From positions 434,001 to 498,000 of the forward strand of contig NZ_FOFL01000002.1 of the NCBI RefSeq assembly GCF_900110945.1: 64,000 nt of DNA. Direction: 5' to 3'. Position numbers and translations under genes: made by a program. Under the pieces are notes generated by a model that searched no databases, was not told the DNA's origin, and saw only the letters and a program-made list of their open reading frames with translations. Below are positions 51,160-61,274 of the stretch, in pieces. The stretch comes from Devosia sp. YR412 (lineage in GTDB: Bacteria; Pseudomonadota; Alphaproteobacteria; Rhizobiales; Devosiaceae). The first letter of the stretch is position 1; the number at the start of each line of letters is the position of its first letter.

Positions 51160-52164
51160 ATGATCCGTTTTGTCCTCTCACGCGTGCTGTCAGCGATCCC
51201 GATCCTGCTGCTGCTCAGCGTGGTGACCTTTGCCATCATCCAGGCGCCACCCGGCGACTATGGTGACTATATTCGCTCCATGGCCATGAACCAGGGCGGC
51301 GCCAGTTTCGAGGCAGCCAACGCCCAGGCCGAGGCCTATCGCGCCGCCAACGGCCTCAACGATCCACTGCCGGTGCAGTATTTCCGCTGGCTCACAGGCA
51401 TCGTGACGCGATTCGATTTCGGCCATTCGCTGTATTTCAACAAACCGGTCGGCGCGGTCGTCGCCGAGCGCCTGCCCGCCACCATCCTGCTGGCGCTGAC
51501 CTGCCATATCCTGGCATCGGTCATCGGCATCACCATGGGCATCGTGGCGGCGACCCGCCAGTATTCCTGGGTCGATACGCTGTTCGGCATCATCTCCTTT
51601 TTAGGCATGACGATCCCGCGTTTCCTGCTGGCCATCGTCATCCTCTACATTCTGGTCTTCCGCATGGGAGTGCAGGATGTGGGGAATTTCTTCTCCGCCC
51701 GCTATGGCGGCGCGCCCTGGAGCTGGGACAAGTTCGTCGACCTGCTCAAGCATGTCTGGCCAGTCATCGCCATCGCGACCTTTGGTGGTCTAGCCTATAA
51801 TATGCGGGTGATGCGGGCCAACCTCCTCGACGTGCTCAACGCACAATATGTCGAGACCGCCCGCGCCAAGGGCCTCAGCCATAGCGCCGTGGTGATGAAG
51901 CATGCCGTGCCCAATGCGCTGCATCCGCTCGTTGCCTATCAGGGCGTGGTGCTGCCCTATATGCTGACGGGTGAAATCGAAGTCGCCATCGTCTTCGGCC
52001 TCGCTACCGTCGGTCCGGCCATCACCGGCTCGATGGCCGTTGGCGACGTCTGGGTCACCGCGACCTTCATGCTGGTCCTCGCCACCACGCTGATCATCGG
52101 CAATATCATTTCCGACATCATGCTCGCCCTGCTCGATCCCCGTATCCGGTTGGGAGACGCGTGA
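51160..52164 (+). CDS. ABC importer permease 1 (DppB-like)
   Basis: 334-residue inner-membrane subunit of a peptide-class importer. One N-terminal helix (RFVLSRVLSAIPILLLLSVVTFAII), a periplasmic loop and five further helices are seen; the ATPase-contact loop is VETARAKGLSHSAVVMKHAVPNALHPLV, the EAA motif of this class. Translationally linked to the next permease. Confidence 0.93.
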   Translation: MIRFVLSRVLSAIPILLLLSVVTFAIIQAPPGDYGDYIRSMAMNQGGASFEAANAQAEAYRAANGLNDPLPVQYFRWLTGIVTRFDFGHSLYFNKPVGAVVAERLPATILLALTCHILASVIGITMGIVAATRQYSWVDTLFGIISFLGMTIPRFLLAIVILYILVFRMGVQDVGNFFSARYGGAPWSWDKFVDLLKHVWPVIAIATFGGLAYNMRVMRANLLDVLNAQYVETARAKGLSHSAVVMKHAVPNALHPLVAYQGVVLPYMLTGEIEVAIVFGLATVGPAITGSMAVGDVWVTATFMLVLATTLIIGNIISDIMLALLDPRIRLGDA

Positions 52165-53357
52165 TGCCCCGCGATACCATTGATCAATCCATCCCCCTGC
52201 CCGTCGATGCCGGCACTGCCGCCCCGACGCCGTTCACCGAACATCACGACCCTGCGCCGCAGGTCATCAACCCTCGCTTTGCCCACAACGAGAGCTATCT
52301 CGGCCTAGTCTGGCGGCGTTTCCGCCGCTCGATCATGGGCATGATCGGCCTGGTGCTGGTCGTGCTGATGCTGGTCGTGGCGATCTTTGGCGACTTCTTC
52401 GCGCCGCTCGATCCCAAGCGCGCCGAAGTCGGCTTTGCCCCGCCCGATACCATCAGCTTCAGCCGTCCTGACGGCAGTTTCTCGCTGCTGCCCATCGTCT
52501 ATCCGCTGAGCGAAGACGGCGAGCTCGACCCGATCACCTTCCAGCCCATCTCCGGGCCGGACTATGACAACCCGACCGAGCTGGGTTTTTTCGTCCAGGG
52601 CTATTCCTATCACGTGCTCTGGTTCATCCCGGCCAATGTCCATTTCTTCGGCGCCACCGACCCCACCAAGACGTTCCACCTGCTCGGCACCGACAAGTTT
52701 GGCCGCGACATTCTCTCGCGTGGCATCGTCGGCTCGCGCATCTCGCTGACCATCGCGCTGATCGTGACGGCTCTGACGACCATCGTCGGTACGCTGGTCG
52801 GCATTACCTCGGGCTATCTGGGCGGGCGCTTCGATCGCTGGACCCAGAAATTCGTCGAATTCGTGCTGGCCTTCCCGCAACTGCCGCTCTACCTGGCGCT
52901 GACCTCGCTGATCCCCATCACCGCCCCGTCTAACGTCTTCATCGCCTTCGTTATCGGCGTGATGGCGGTGCTGGGCTGGGCGCAGCTGAGCCGCGAAGTC
53001 CGGTCCAAGACGCTGTCGCTGGCCCGTATCGACTATGTGCGTGCCGCGATCGCCGTCGGCGCTGGCGACGGCCGCATCATCACGCGGCATATCCTGCCCA
53101 ACGTCTTGAGCCACGTCATCGTCGCCGTGACCCTTTCGGTGCCGTCCGTCGTGCTGCTCGAAAGCTTCCTTGGCTTCCTTGGCTTTGCCGTCAAGCCGCC
53201 GCTGATCTCCTGGGGCCTGATGCTGCAGGATACCGGCGCCTTCTCCGTCATCGGCTCCTATCCCTGGATCCTCTCCCCTGTCATCTTCGTGCTGATCACC
53301 GTCTTTGCCTTCAATGCGCTGGGCGACGGATTGCGCGACGCCATCGACCCCTATTGA
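52164..53357 (+). CDS. ABC importer permease 2 (DppC-like)
   Basis: 397 residues from an ATG that overlaps the preceding stop by one base (TGATG), with GGGAGACG upstream; a GTG three bases earlier is also possible. It has the usual N-terminal cytoplasmic lead and helix (SIMGMIGLVLVVLMLVVAIF), a large periplasmic insertion (about residues 75-165) typical of the longer DppC/OppC forms, and the EAA loop YVRAAIAVGAGDGRIITRHILPNVLSHVIVA. Partner of the preceding permease. Confidence 0.93.
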   Translation: MPRDTIDQSIPLPVDAGTAAPTPFTEHHDPAPQVINPRFAHNESYLGLVWRRFRRSIMGMIGLVLVVLMLVVAIFGDFFAPLDPKRAEVGFAPPDTISFSRPDGSFSLLPIVYPLSEDGELDPITFQPISGPDYDNPTELGFFVQGYSYHVLWFIPANVHFFGATDPTKTFHLLGTDKFGRDILSRGIVGSRISLTIALIVTALTTIVGTLVGITSGYLGGRFDRWTQKFVEFVLAFPQLPLYLALTSLIPITAPSNVFIAFVIGVMAVLGWAQLSREVRSKTLSLARIDYVRAAIAVGAGDGRIITRHILPNVLSHVIVAVTLSVPSVVLLESFLGFLGFAVKPPLISWGLMLQDTGAFSVIGSYPWILSPVIFVLITVFAFNALGDGLRDAIDPY

Positions 53358-53368
53358 GGAGCGCCGCG

Positions 53369-55015
<1,647 letters not shown>

Positions 55016-55027
55016 GAGCATTCAGTT

Positions 55028-56395
55028 ATGGCAAATCCAAAAATCACCTTCATCGGCGCCGGTTCGGCGGTGTTCATGAAGAATATCGTCGGCGACATCC
55101 TGCAGCGCCCGGCCCTTTCCGGCGCCACCATCCGGCTGATGGACATCAATCCGACCCGGCTGGAAGAGAGCGAGATCATCGCCAAGAAGCTGATCGCCAC
55201 GCTTGGCGTTGCGGCGACCGTGGAGACCTTCTCAAACCAGCGCCAGGCGCTGGACGGCACCAATTTCGTCGTCGTCTGCTTCCAGATCGGCGGCTACGAG
55301 CCCTCGACGGTGATCGATTTCGACGTGCCGAAAAAGTACAACCTGCGCCAGACCATTGCCGATACGCTGGGCGTCGGCGGCATCATGCGCGGCTTGCGCA
55401 CCGTGCCGCATCTGTGGAGCATCTGCGAGGACATGCTGCAGGTCGCCCCCGAGGCGATCATGCTGCAGTACGTCAATCCCATGGCGATAAACACCTGGGC
55501 CATTTCGGAAAAATACCCGACCATCAAGCAGGTCGGCCTCTGCCACTCGGTGCAGGGCACGGCCATGGAGTTGGCGCATGACCTCGAGATTCCCTACGAG
55601 GAAATCCGCTACAAGTCGGCCGGCATCAACCACATGGCCTTTTATCTGAAGTTCGAGCACCGCCAGCCCGACGGCAGCTATAAAGACCTCTATCCGGCCC
55701 TGCACCGCGCCTATGCCGAGGGCCGCGCCCCCAAGCCGACCTGGAACCCGCGCTGCCCCAACAAGGTGCGCTACGAGATGATGACGCGTCTGGGCTATTT
55801 CGTCACCGAAAGCTCCGAGCACTTCGCCGAATATACGCCCTATTTCATCAAGGAAGGCCGCGAGGACATCATCGAAAAGTTCGGCATCCCGCTGGATGAA
55901 TATCCCAAGCGCTGCGTCGAGCAGATCGCCAAGTGGAAGAAGACCTCCGAGGACTATCGCAACGCCGACAAGATCGAGGTCAAGCAGTCCAAGGAATATG
56001 CCTCCTCCATCGTCAACTCGGTGTGGACCGGCGAGCCTTCGGTGATCTACGGCAACCTCCGCAACAATGGCGTCATCACCAACCTGCCCAACAACGCCGC
56101 TGTGGAAGTGGCGTGCCTGGTTGATGAAAACGGCCTTCAGCCGACCTTTGTTGGTGACCTGCCGCCCCAGCTGACCGCGCTGATCCGCACCAATATCAAC
56201 GTGCAGGAACTGACCGTTGCGGCACTGATGACCGAGAACCGCGAGCATATCTATCATGCCGCGATGATGGACCCCCACACCGCCGCCGAGCTGGATCTGG
56301 AGCAGATCTGGAACCTCGTCGACGACCTCACCGAAGCCCATGGCAGCATGCTGCCCGAATGGGCACGCGGCTCCCGGAAGCAGCGCGTGGCGTAA
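55028..56395 (+). CDS. Alpha-galactosidase, glycoside hydrolase family 4
   Basis: 455 residues. The NAD+-binding start KITFIGAGSAVF and the Mn2+ site NPMAINTW (from Asn150) with LCHSVQG (Cys172) are those of GH4. The CHSV form is the signature used for alpha-galactosidases such as E. coli MelA. The enzyme hydrolyses by an oxidation-elimination mechanism needing NAD+ and a divalent metal. It directly follows the importer genes (12-bp gap), so the likely substrate is an imported alpha-galactoside such as melibiose or raffinose. A strong terminator follows. Confidence 0.9.
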   Translation: MANPKITFIGAGSAVFMKNIVGDILQRPALSGATIRLMDINPTRLEESEIIAKKLIATLGVAATVETFSNQRQALDGTNFVVVCFQIGGYEPSTVIDFDVPKKYNLRQTIADTLGVGGIMRGLRTVPHLWSICEDMLQVAPEAIMLQYVNPMAINTWAISEKYPTIKQVGLCHSVQGTAMELAHDLEIPYEEIRYKSAGINHMAFYLKFEHRQPDGSYKDLYPALHRAYAEGRAPKPTWNPRCPNKVRYEMMTRLGYFVTESSEHFAEYTPYFIKEGREDIIEKFGIPLDEYPKRCVEQIAKWKKTSEDYRNADKIEVKQSKEYASSIVNSVWTGEPSVIYGNLRNNGVITNLPNNAAVEVACLVDENGLQPTFVGDLPPQLTALIRTNINVQELTVAALMTENREHIYHAAMMDPHTAAELDLEQIWNLVDDLTEAHGSMLPEWARGSRKQRVA

Positions 56396-56430
56396 GTTTC
56401 GCGGCGCATCGACCTCCCCTGCTTCCAAGG

Positions 56431-56469
56431 ACGGCCCCGGCATCTCCCTGCCGGGGCCGTTTAGGTTTT
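56431..56469 (+). terminator. Terminator of the importer-GH4 operon
   Basis: Perfect 12-bp stem ACGGCCCCGGCA/TGCCGGGGCCGT (56431-56442 with 56449-56460), a 6-base loop, then TTTAGGTTTT. Confidence 0.88.
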
Positions 56470-56475
56470 GGGGCT

Positions 56476-56868
56476 TCAGCGACCGGGGGCGATGAGCGTC
56501 ACATCGGGGAAATAGGTGGCGTAGCGCGAGCGATCACGCGTCAGCAGCGGCAGGCTGGCAGCGGCAGCGTGGGCGCCGATGAAGAAGTCCGGCAGGACAC
56601 CGGTCTTCCGACCGCCTTGGCTTCGATAGCGACGAAAAGCTTGACCGGCCAGAAACAAACATTTGCGCGGCATGTCTTCCAGCGTTTCAGCAAGCTCATC
56701 CAGTTGGGCCATCGTATCGTAACGAGGAGCCAGCTCTGCGTAGATCGCTGCATTAATGATGAGCGGGCCCTTTAGCGACGCCTGACGCATCTGCAATTTC
56801 GACCAATCGTGCCAGACAGGGTCAGCCGTGACCAGATCGAGGATCACATTGGTGTCGACGAGGATCAC
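56476..56868 (-). CDS. PIN-domain toxin (VapC-like)
   Basis: 130-residue PIN-domain RNase with all acidic residues expected: Asp5 in ILVDTNVILD, Glu45 in AAIYAELAPR, Asp94 in LPDFFIGAHA, and the closing LLTRDRSRYATYFPDV with Asp112. It is therefore a complete VapC-type endoribonuclease by sequence. The start is a GTG overlapping the antitoxin stop (GTGA). It stands between two GH4 genes. The antitoxin reading frame just upstream is disrupted, so how the toxin is controlled is not clear. Confidence 0.92.
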   Translation of the reverse strand: MILVDTNVILDLVTADPVWHDWSKLQMRQASLKGPLIINAAIYAELAPRYDTMAQLDELAETLEDMPRKCLFLAGQAFRRYRSQGGRKTGVLPDFFIGAHAAAASLPLLTRDRSRYATYFPDVTLIAPGR

Positions 56869-57102
56869 TCCTCACCACGCGTCATTGCCATCATCTCATC
56901 TGTTGTAAGGCCCGGTCCGGCATGCCCGATCAGCCTGTCAAACCGGTCCGGCGGAAGTTCCTTACCTGCCGGAAGAATGACTATGTTGTTTCCATCCGCG
57001 GCAAGACTGAAGGTTACCTTGCTGCCAGGGACCAATGCCCAGATGATCCCTCACGGCCTTTGGAATGGTCACCTGTCCCTTGCTTGTCAGGGTAGCTGTC
57101 AC
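56865..57102 (-). pseudogene. AbrB/VapB-type antitoxin, frameshifted
   Basis: From a GTG at 57102 (GAGGC upstream) the frame reads TATLTSKGQVTIPKAVRDHLG, a clear AbrB/MazE swapped-hairpin DNA-binding start, and then leaves its family frame at a GGG run (57038-57040). In the next frame it continues LVPGSKVTFSLAADGNNIVI, then LPAGKELPPDRFDRLIGHAG and ends TRGEE, overlapping the toxin start by GTGA. The span is 238 bases, one more than a multiple of three; removing one G restores a continuous 78-residue antitoxin. As written it would make a truncated, wrongly extended protein. Confidence 0.85.
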
Positions 57103-57111
57103 AAGAGCCTC

Positions 57112-57140
57112 GGTATTACCTGCATCATGTAAGGTATTAC
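57112..57140. promoter_or_regulatory. Direct repeats upstream of the antitoxin
   Basis: GGTATTAC occurs at 57112-57119 and again at 57133-57140, a 21-bp period equal to two DNA turns. It lies ten bases before the antitoxin start, where AbrB-type antitoxins usually bind to repress their own operon. Confidence 0.6.
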
Positions 57141-57154
57141 TTCGATGACACAAG

Positions 57155-57188
57155 ATCAAACAAGAAGGGCGCCCCGTGGGGCGCCCTT
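57155..57188 (-). terminator. Terminator of the second GH4 gene
   Basis: Perfect 11-bp stem AAGGGCGCCCC/GGGGCGCCCTT (57165-57175 with 57178-57188), read on the minus strand and followed by CTTGTTTGAT. Confidence 0.85.
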
Positions 57189-57215
57189 AGTCCGGGAGGA
57201 CTTGCCTGAAATCGT

Positions 57216-58670
57216 CTAGTGGTGGCCGCCGACCACTTCGCGCAACTCTGCGACCGAGCGGACCTGCTTGCGGGCGGCGCCCTGCCAGTCGCTGGTCTTG
57301 ACCGTCGACTTCGCCACGCGTTCCTTGGCGGCAGGGATGGCGTCGGCGTACTGCGGCAGCCACTGGGCCTGGGCGACGACCATTTCATCGACCATAGCCC
57401 AGACCTCGTCGGGCGTGCAGATGGCGCCGACCAGCGGGTCATGCAGCACGGCGAGCTTGAGCGTATCGAGATTGCCGGTCATCGCGGCTTCGACCGACAG
57501 GCGCTGTACCGAAATCGACACCGAGCAGGTGGCCGCAGCCGCGGTCGGCAGGGTGATGCCTTCGATCATATTGATGCCGAAGCGATCGACATAACCGGGG
57601 CTTTCGATGATGGCGTCATCGGGCAGATTGGTGATGATGCCATTGTTGCGGCGGTTGAAATGGCCGCGATAGGGCCGGCCGGTCTCGATCGCCTCGATGA
57701 TGTAGCTGGCATGCTCGCTGGTCCGCTTGTGCTGGCTCAGCGGCTTGGTGGCCTGCTCCTTGAACATCGGGAAGTCGGTCTCGAACCAATTTCGGCGCTC
57801 GGTCGAATAGCGCAGATAACCGCCGGTTTCGCCGTGGATCCAGTCGCTCATGTCGATCCAGCGATTGATCTCGTTCGGACGCTTGCGATACCAGGGCAGG
57901 TATTCCGAAAGGTGGCCGTTGCTCTCGGTGGAATAGACGCCGAAGCGCTTCAGCACGTCGATGCGGACCTTTTCGGTCTTGGAATAGACCGGATGCGCCT
58001 CGAAGCCGGCGATCAGCTCTTCCTTCTCGATCTTCCGGCCTTTGGCGCGGATGTCGATATACCAGGTCTGGTGATTGATGCCCGAGCAGACATAGTCCAG
58101 CTCCTCATCCTTGACGCCAAGCACTTCGGCGATCTGATGCGCGCCATGCTGCACGCCATGGCACAGGCCGACGACATTGACGCCGCCGTACATTTCGGCC
58201 GCCCAGGTGTTCATCGCCATCGGGTTGGCATAGTTGAGGAACAGCGCGCCGGGCTCGGCCACTTCCTTGATATCCTTGCAGAAATCGAGGATCACCGGGA
58301 TGTTGCGCTGGCCATAGAGAATGCCGCCGGCACAGATCGTATCGCCGACACACTGGTCGACACCGTATTTCAGCGGGATGGAAATGTCGGTCGAAAAGGC
58401 TTCGAGGCCACCGACGCGAACACAGCTCATGATGTAGCGCGCGCCAGTGATGGCCTCGCGGCGATCGGTGGTGGCCGTGACCTTGGCCGGCAGGTTGTTG
58501 GTCGAGACAATGGTCTCGATAACCTGTTTCACCATGTCGAGATTATGCGGGTTGATATCGGTCAGCGCGAATTCGCAGCCGACAAATTCGGGTACCTTGA
58601 GCAGGTCCGAAATCAGCGTCTTGGTAAAGCCGATCGAGCCTGCGCCGATCACCGTGACTTTGAATGGCAT
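57216..58670 (-). CDS. GH4 glycosidase with CHGV signature
   Basis: 484 residues from an ATG with GGAGGAACAT upstream. The NAD+-binding start is KVTVIGAGSIGF and the metal site is NYANPMAMNTW (Asn149) with GLCHGVQHGA (Cys170). The variable four residues read CHGV, whereas the GH4 enzyme 0.8 kb away reads CHSV. Family knowledge: by the published GH4 signature scheme CHSV marks alpha-galactosidases while CHG forms occur in alpha-glucuronidases and other activities, so this enzyme probably has a different substrate. It is divergent from its own AraC regulator. Confidence 0.86.
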   Translation of the reverse strand: MPFKVTVIGAGSIGFTKTLISDLLKVPEFVGCEFALTDINPHNLDMVKQVIETIVSTNNLPAKVTATTDRREAITGARYIMSCVRVGGLEAFSTDISIPLKYGVDQCVGDTICAGGILYGQRNIPVILDFCKDIKEVAEPGALFLNYANPMAMNTWAAEMYGGVNVVGLCHGVQHGAHQIAEVLGVKDEELDYVCSGINHQTWYIDIRAKGRKIEKEELIAGFEAHPVYSKTEKVRIDVLKRFGVYSTESNGHLSEYLPWYRKRPNEINRWIDMSDWIHGETGGYLRYSTERRNWFETDFPMFKEQATKPLSQHKRTSEHASYIIEAIETGRPYRGHFNRRNNGIITNLPDDAIIESPGYVDRFGINMIEGITLPTAAAATCSVSISVQRLSVEAAMTGNLDTLKLAVLHDPLVGAICTPDEVWAMVDEMVVAQAQWLPQYADAIPAAKERVAKSTVKTSDWQGAARKQVRSVAELREVVGGHH

Positions 58671-58772
58671 ATGTTCCTCCGGGCTTCGCCTAGCGGGCGA
58701 ATGCGTTAGCACATTGCTAGCGTTGAGCGCTTCGACCTGCTACAGAAAGCTTGTGCCAAACAGGGTAATTTT

Positions 58773-59645
58773 GTGCTCAACGACCTGCTCGACCACGGCC
58801 ATGACGTCCGCGTGCTGAACCTGCCCAAGAGCGTCGTGCCGCTGCATTGCATGGCGATCAGCGCCGGCTATGAGCAGCGCAAGAACGAGGTCTATTCCTG
58901 GGACGGGCTGCAGCGCGGCATGGCGCCGTTTCTGGTTCTCCAGCATACCCTGGTCGGCGAGGGCCGGCTCGACTTTGCCGGGGTTCAACACCGACTGGTG
59001 CCGGGACAGACCATGGTGCTCTCCATGCCGCATGCCCATCGCTACTGGCTGGAGCGCGGCGGGCATTGGGAATATTTCTGGATGGTGCTCAATGGCCGCG
59101 AAGCGCTGCGGCTGGCCCGCGAGCTGATCGACGCCAATGGCCCGGTGGCCCGCCTGCCCGAGCCGGTGATCGACCGCATGGCGGCCGCTTGCCTGACGCT
59201 GATCGACAAAGCCGACATCACCTCCGGTGAAGCCTCGGCCATGGCCTATGCCACCATGGCGGCGCTGCATGATGGCGTGTTCGGCGTCAATGCGGCACCG
59301 GAAGCCAGCCTGCCCGCAGCGCTGGCCCGCGTCATCGCCCATATCGAAACCAACCTCGGCACGCCACTGCAGGTCGAACGTCTCGCCCAGATTGCCGAGA
59401 TGAGCCGCGGCCATTTCGTTCGCCAGTTCAGCGCCGCCACCGGCACTGCCCCATCCGATTTCGTGCTAGAACGCCGGCTGGAGCGCATCGAGCGCCTATT
59501 GCTGGCAACCGATATGAGCGTGGTCACCATCGCCCGCGCCACCGGCTTTGCTGATGCCAACTACTTGGCCAAGGCCTTTCGCAGGAAGCGCGGCGTGGCG
59601 CCACTGGAGTTTCGCGCAGCGGGGCGGTTGGCAGCGGGGACGTGA
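58773..59645 (+). CDS. AraC-family regulator divergent from the second GH4 gene
   Basis: 290 residues with a cupin-like N-terminal domain (LVGEGRLDFAGVQHRLVPGQTMVLSMPHAHRYWLERGGHWEYFWMVL) and a C-terminal double helix-turn-helix (QVERLAQIAEMSRGHFVRQFSAATGTAPSDFV and SVVTIARATGFADANYLAKAFRRKRGVAP). The start is a GTG at 58773. It faces the GH4 gene across 102 bp that include an imperfect CGTTAGC/GCTAGCG dyad, and is the likely regulator of that gene. Confidence 0.88.
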   Translation: MLNDLLDHGHDVRVLNLPKSVVPLHCMAISAGYEQRKNEVYSWDGLQRGMAPFLVLQHTLVGEGRLDFAGVQHRLVPGQTMVLSMPHAHRYWLERGGHWEYFWMVLNGREALRLARELIDANGPVARLPEPVIDRMAAACLTLIDKADITSGEASAMAYATMAALHDGVFGVNAAPEASLPAALARVIAHIETNLGTPLQVERLAQIAEMSRGHFVRQFSAATGTAPSDFVLERRLERIERLLLATDMSVVTIARATGFADANYLAKAFRRKRGVAPLEFRAAGRLAAGT

Positions 59646-59713
59646 TGGCAATCTGCCTTGCCTTCCCCATCCAAAAAGCGCAAAACACCGCCGTTGACGT
59701 ATAGGGCAAGCTG

Positions 59714-60184
59714 ATGACCAATCCTGTCACCGAAAACCGTCGCCATTTCGAGGATCTTTCGGTCGGCGAGGTGATCGACCTGGGCCATGTCACCGTGAGC
59801 AAGGAGATGATCATCACCTTTGCCCGCGAGTTCGACCCATTCCCATTCCATCTCGATGAGGCCGCCGCAAAGGCGAGCCTGCTCGGCGGCCTCGCCTCGA
59901 GCGGCTGGCAGACCGGGGCGCTGAGCCTGCGCATGCTGGTCGACAGCTTTCTCAACACCGTCGCCTCGGCCGGCGGACTTGGATTTGAAAATCTCAAGTG
60001 GAAGAACCCGGTCATGGTCGGCGACACCATCGGCGGCACGGTCACCATTGCCGAGCTGCGCCGCTCGGGCAGCCATCGCCAATGGGGCATCATGACCCTC
60101 GATTTCGAAGTGCGGAACCAGAACAACGCTCCGGTGCTGACCATGCGGCTTGCCAATCTGATCGAGACGAGGGACGCGGCATGA
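59714..60184 (+). CDS. MaoC-family hydratase/dehydratase (first of pair)
   Basis: 156-residue hot-dog fold protein with the hydratase 2 motif: FAREFDPFPFHLDEAAAKASLLGGLASSGWQT contains the catalytic Asp/His pair. Family members hydrate trans-2-enoyl-CoA or similar thioesters. It overlaps the next gene by 4 bp (ATGA). A pair of MaoC genes usually encodes a heterodimer. Confidence 0.9.
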   Translation: MTNPVTENRRHFEDLSVGEVIDLGHVTVSKEMIITFAREFDPFPFHLDEAAAKASLLGGLASSGWQTGALSLRMLVDSFLNTVASAGGLGFENLKWKNPVMVGDTIGGTVTIAELRRSGSHRQWGIMTLDFEVRNQNNAPVLTMRLANLIETRDAA

Positions 60185-60738
60185 CCCGCTGGTTTGAAGA
60201 CATCGTCCTGGACGAAGTGTTTGCTTTGGGCGACTACACCTTCAACGCCGACGAGATCATCCGTTTCGCCACGCTCTATGACCCGCAATATTTCCACATC
60301 GACCCGGAAGCGGCCAAGCACAGCCATTTTGGCGGCCTCGTCGCCAGCGGCTGGCATACGGTCAGCGTAGGCCATCGCAAGATGGTCGATACGCTGTTTG
60401 CCGAGGAACAACGCCTGCGCGGTCTCGGCGAGGAGCCCGGCGTTTCGGGCCCCTCCCCCGGCGTCAATTCCATGGCATTCAAGGTGCCGGTGCGGCCCGG
60501 CGATACGGTGACCTATGAGCTGGTGGTGACCGACAAGCGCGCCTCCAATTCCATTCCCGGCTGGGGCCTGCTGTTCAACAAGATCACGGCCGTCAATCAG
60601 CGCGGCGAGCTGGTCTATCGCGCCGACCTGGTCGGCTTCTCCAAGCGGCGCGACTACAAGATGCCTCTGAAGCTCAAACTGTTGCTTGCCCTCACCAAAG
60701 CGCCGCTGATCGGTCCTTTGCTCAAGCGCAGCACTTGA
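60181..60738 (+). CDS. MaoC-family hydratase/dehydratase (second of pair)
   Basis: 185 residues, again with the motif FATLYDPQYFHIDPEAAKHSHFGGLVASGWHT. The C-terminal tail is basic and extended (KMPLKLKLLLALTKAPLIGPLLKRST). The ATG overlaps the partner's stop, so the two are made together. Substrate unknown; no other fatty-acid gene is adjacent. Confidence 0.9.
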   Translation: MTRWFEDIVLDEVFALGDYTFNADEIIRFATLYDPQYFHIDPEAAKHSHFGGLVASGWHTVSVGHRKMVDTLFAEEQRLRGLGEEPGVSGPSPGVNSMAFKVPVRPGDTVTYELVVTDKRASNSIPGWGLLFNKITAVNQRGELVYRADLVGFSKRRDYKMPLKLKLLLALTKAPLIGPLLKRST

Positions 60739-60770
60739 AAGCCCTTCGGCGCACCGGCACTCTCTGCCGC

Positions 60771-61115
60771 ATGCGCCGAATCGCCCTCATAGCTGCAATC
60801 ACCGCCCTCTCCGCCACGCCGAGCCTTGCTCAGGCCTATTCGGGCAATTGGGCTTGTCGTGACGCCACCACCGCCAAGGCGGGCATCCTGACCATTTATG
60901 GCCAGGTCTATGGCTTTGCCTCGACCGTTGTGGGCGACAAGAGCTCGGGCACCGGTACCATTACCCTCTATGATGACGGCGTCGGCTTCAACGATGGCGG
61001 GCTCAAAACCACCCGCACCATCCAGGCCGGCCGGCTGATTCCCGATCCCACCTATGGCACCGCGATCCAGTTGGAAACGCCGGATACCATCGTGATGCTC
61101 TGCACGCCGCGGTAG
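60771..61115 (+). CDS. Small secreted hypothetical protein
   Basis: 114 residues from the ATG at 60771. A Sec signal peptide (MRRIALIAAITALSATPSLAQA) is followed by a small beta-rich domain with two cysteines (NWACRD and VMLCTPR) that could pair in the periplasm. No family recognised. A TTG at 60735 overlapping the MaoC stop is an alternative start but would place a hydrophilic tail before the signal peptide. Confidence 0.72.
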   Translation: MRRIALIAAITALSATPSLAQAYSGNWACRDATTAKAGILTIYGQVYGFASTVVGDKSSGTGTITLYDDGVGFNDGGLKTTRTIQAGRLIPDPTYGTAIQLETPDTIVMLCTPR

Positions 61116-61274
61116 GCGATCCAACTTTCATTTCGCGACATTCCGCCGCGCGGGCTTGAACTTTCCGTCGTTTCAGGCATTTTGACCCTGCAGCGCCGGG
61201 CCCCTCTGGCGAGGATACCTATTGTCCTCGTGATGTCGGAGCTGCTCCAAACTTCATGGAGAAAGGTCCGGCTG

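Noticed and set aside
61116-61274. A possible yybP-ykoY manganese riboswitch before terC
   Set aside because: The family is often under such control, but I could not match the conserved core of that riboswitch in this leader. A covariance-model search would decide.
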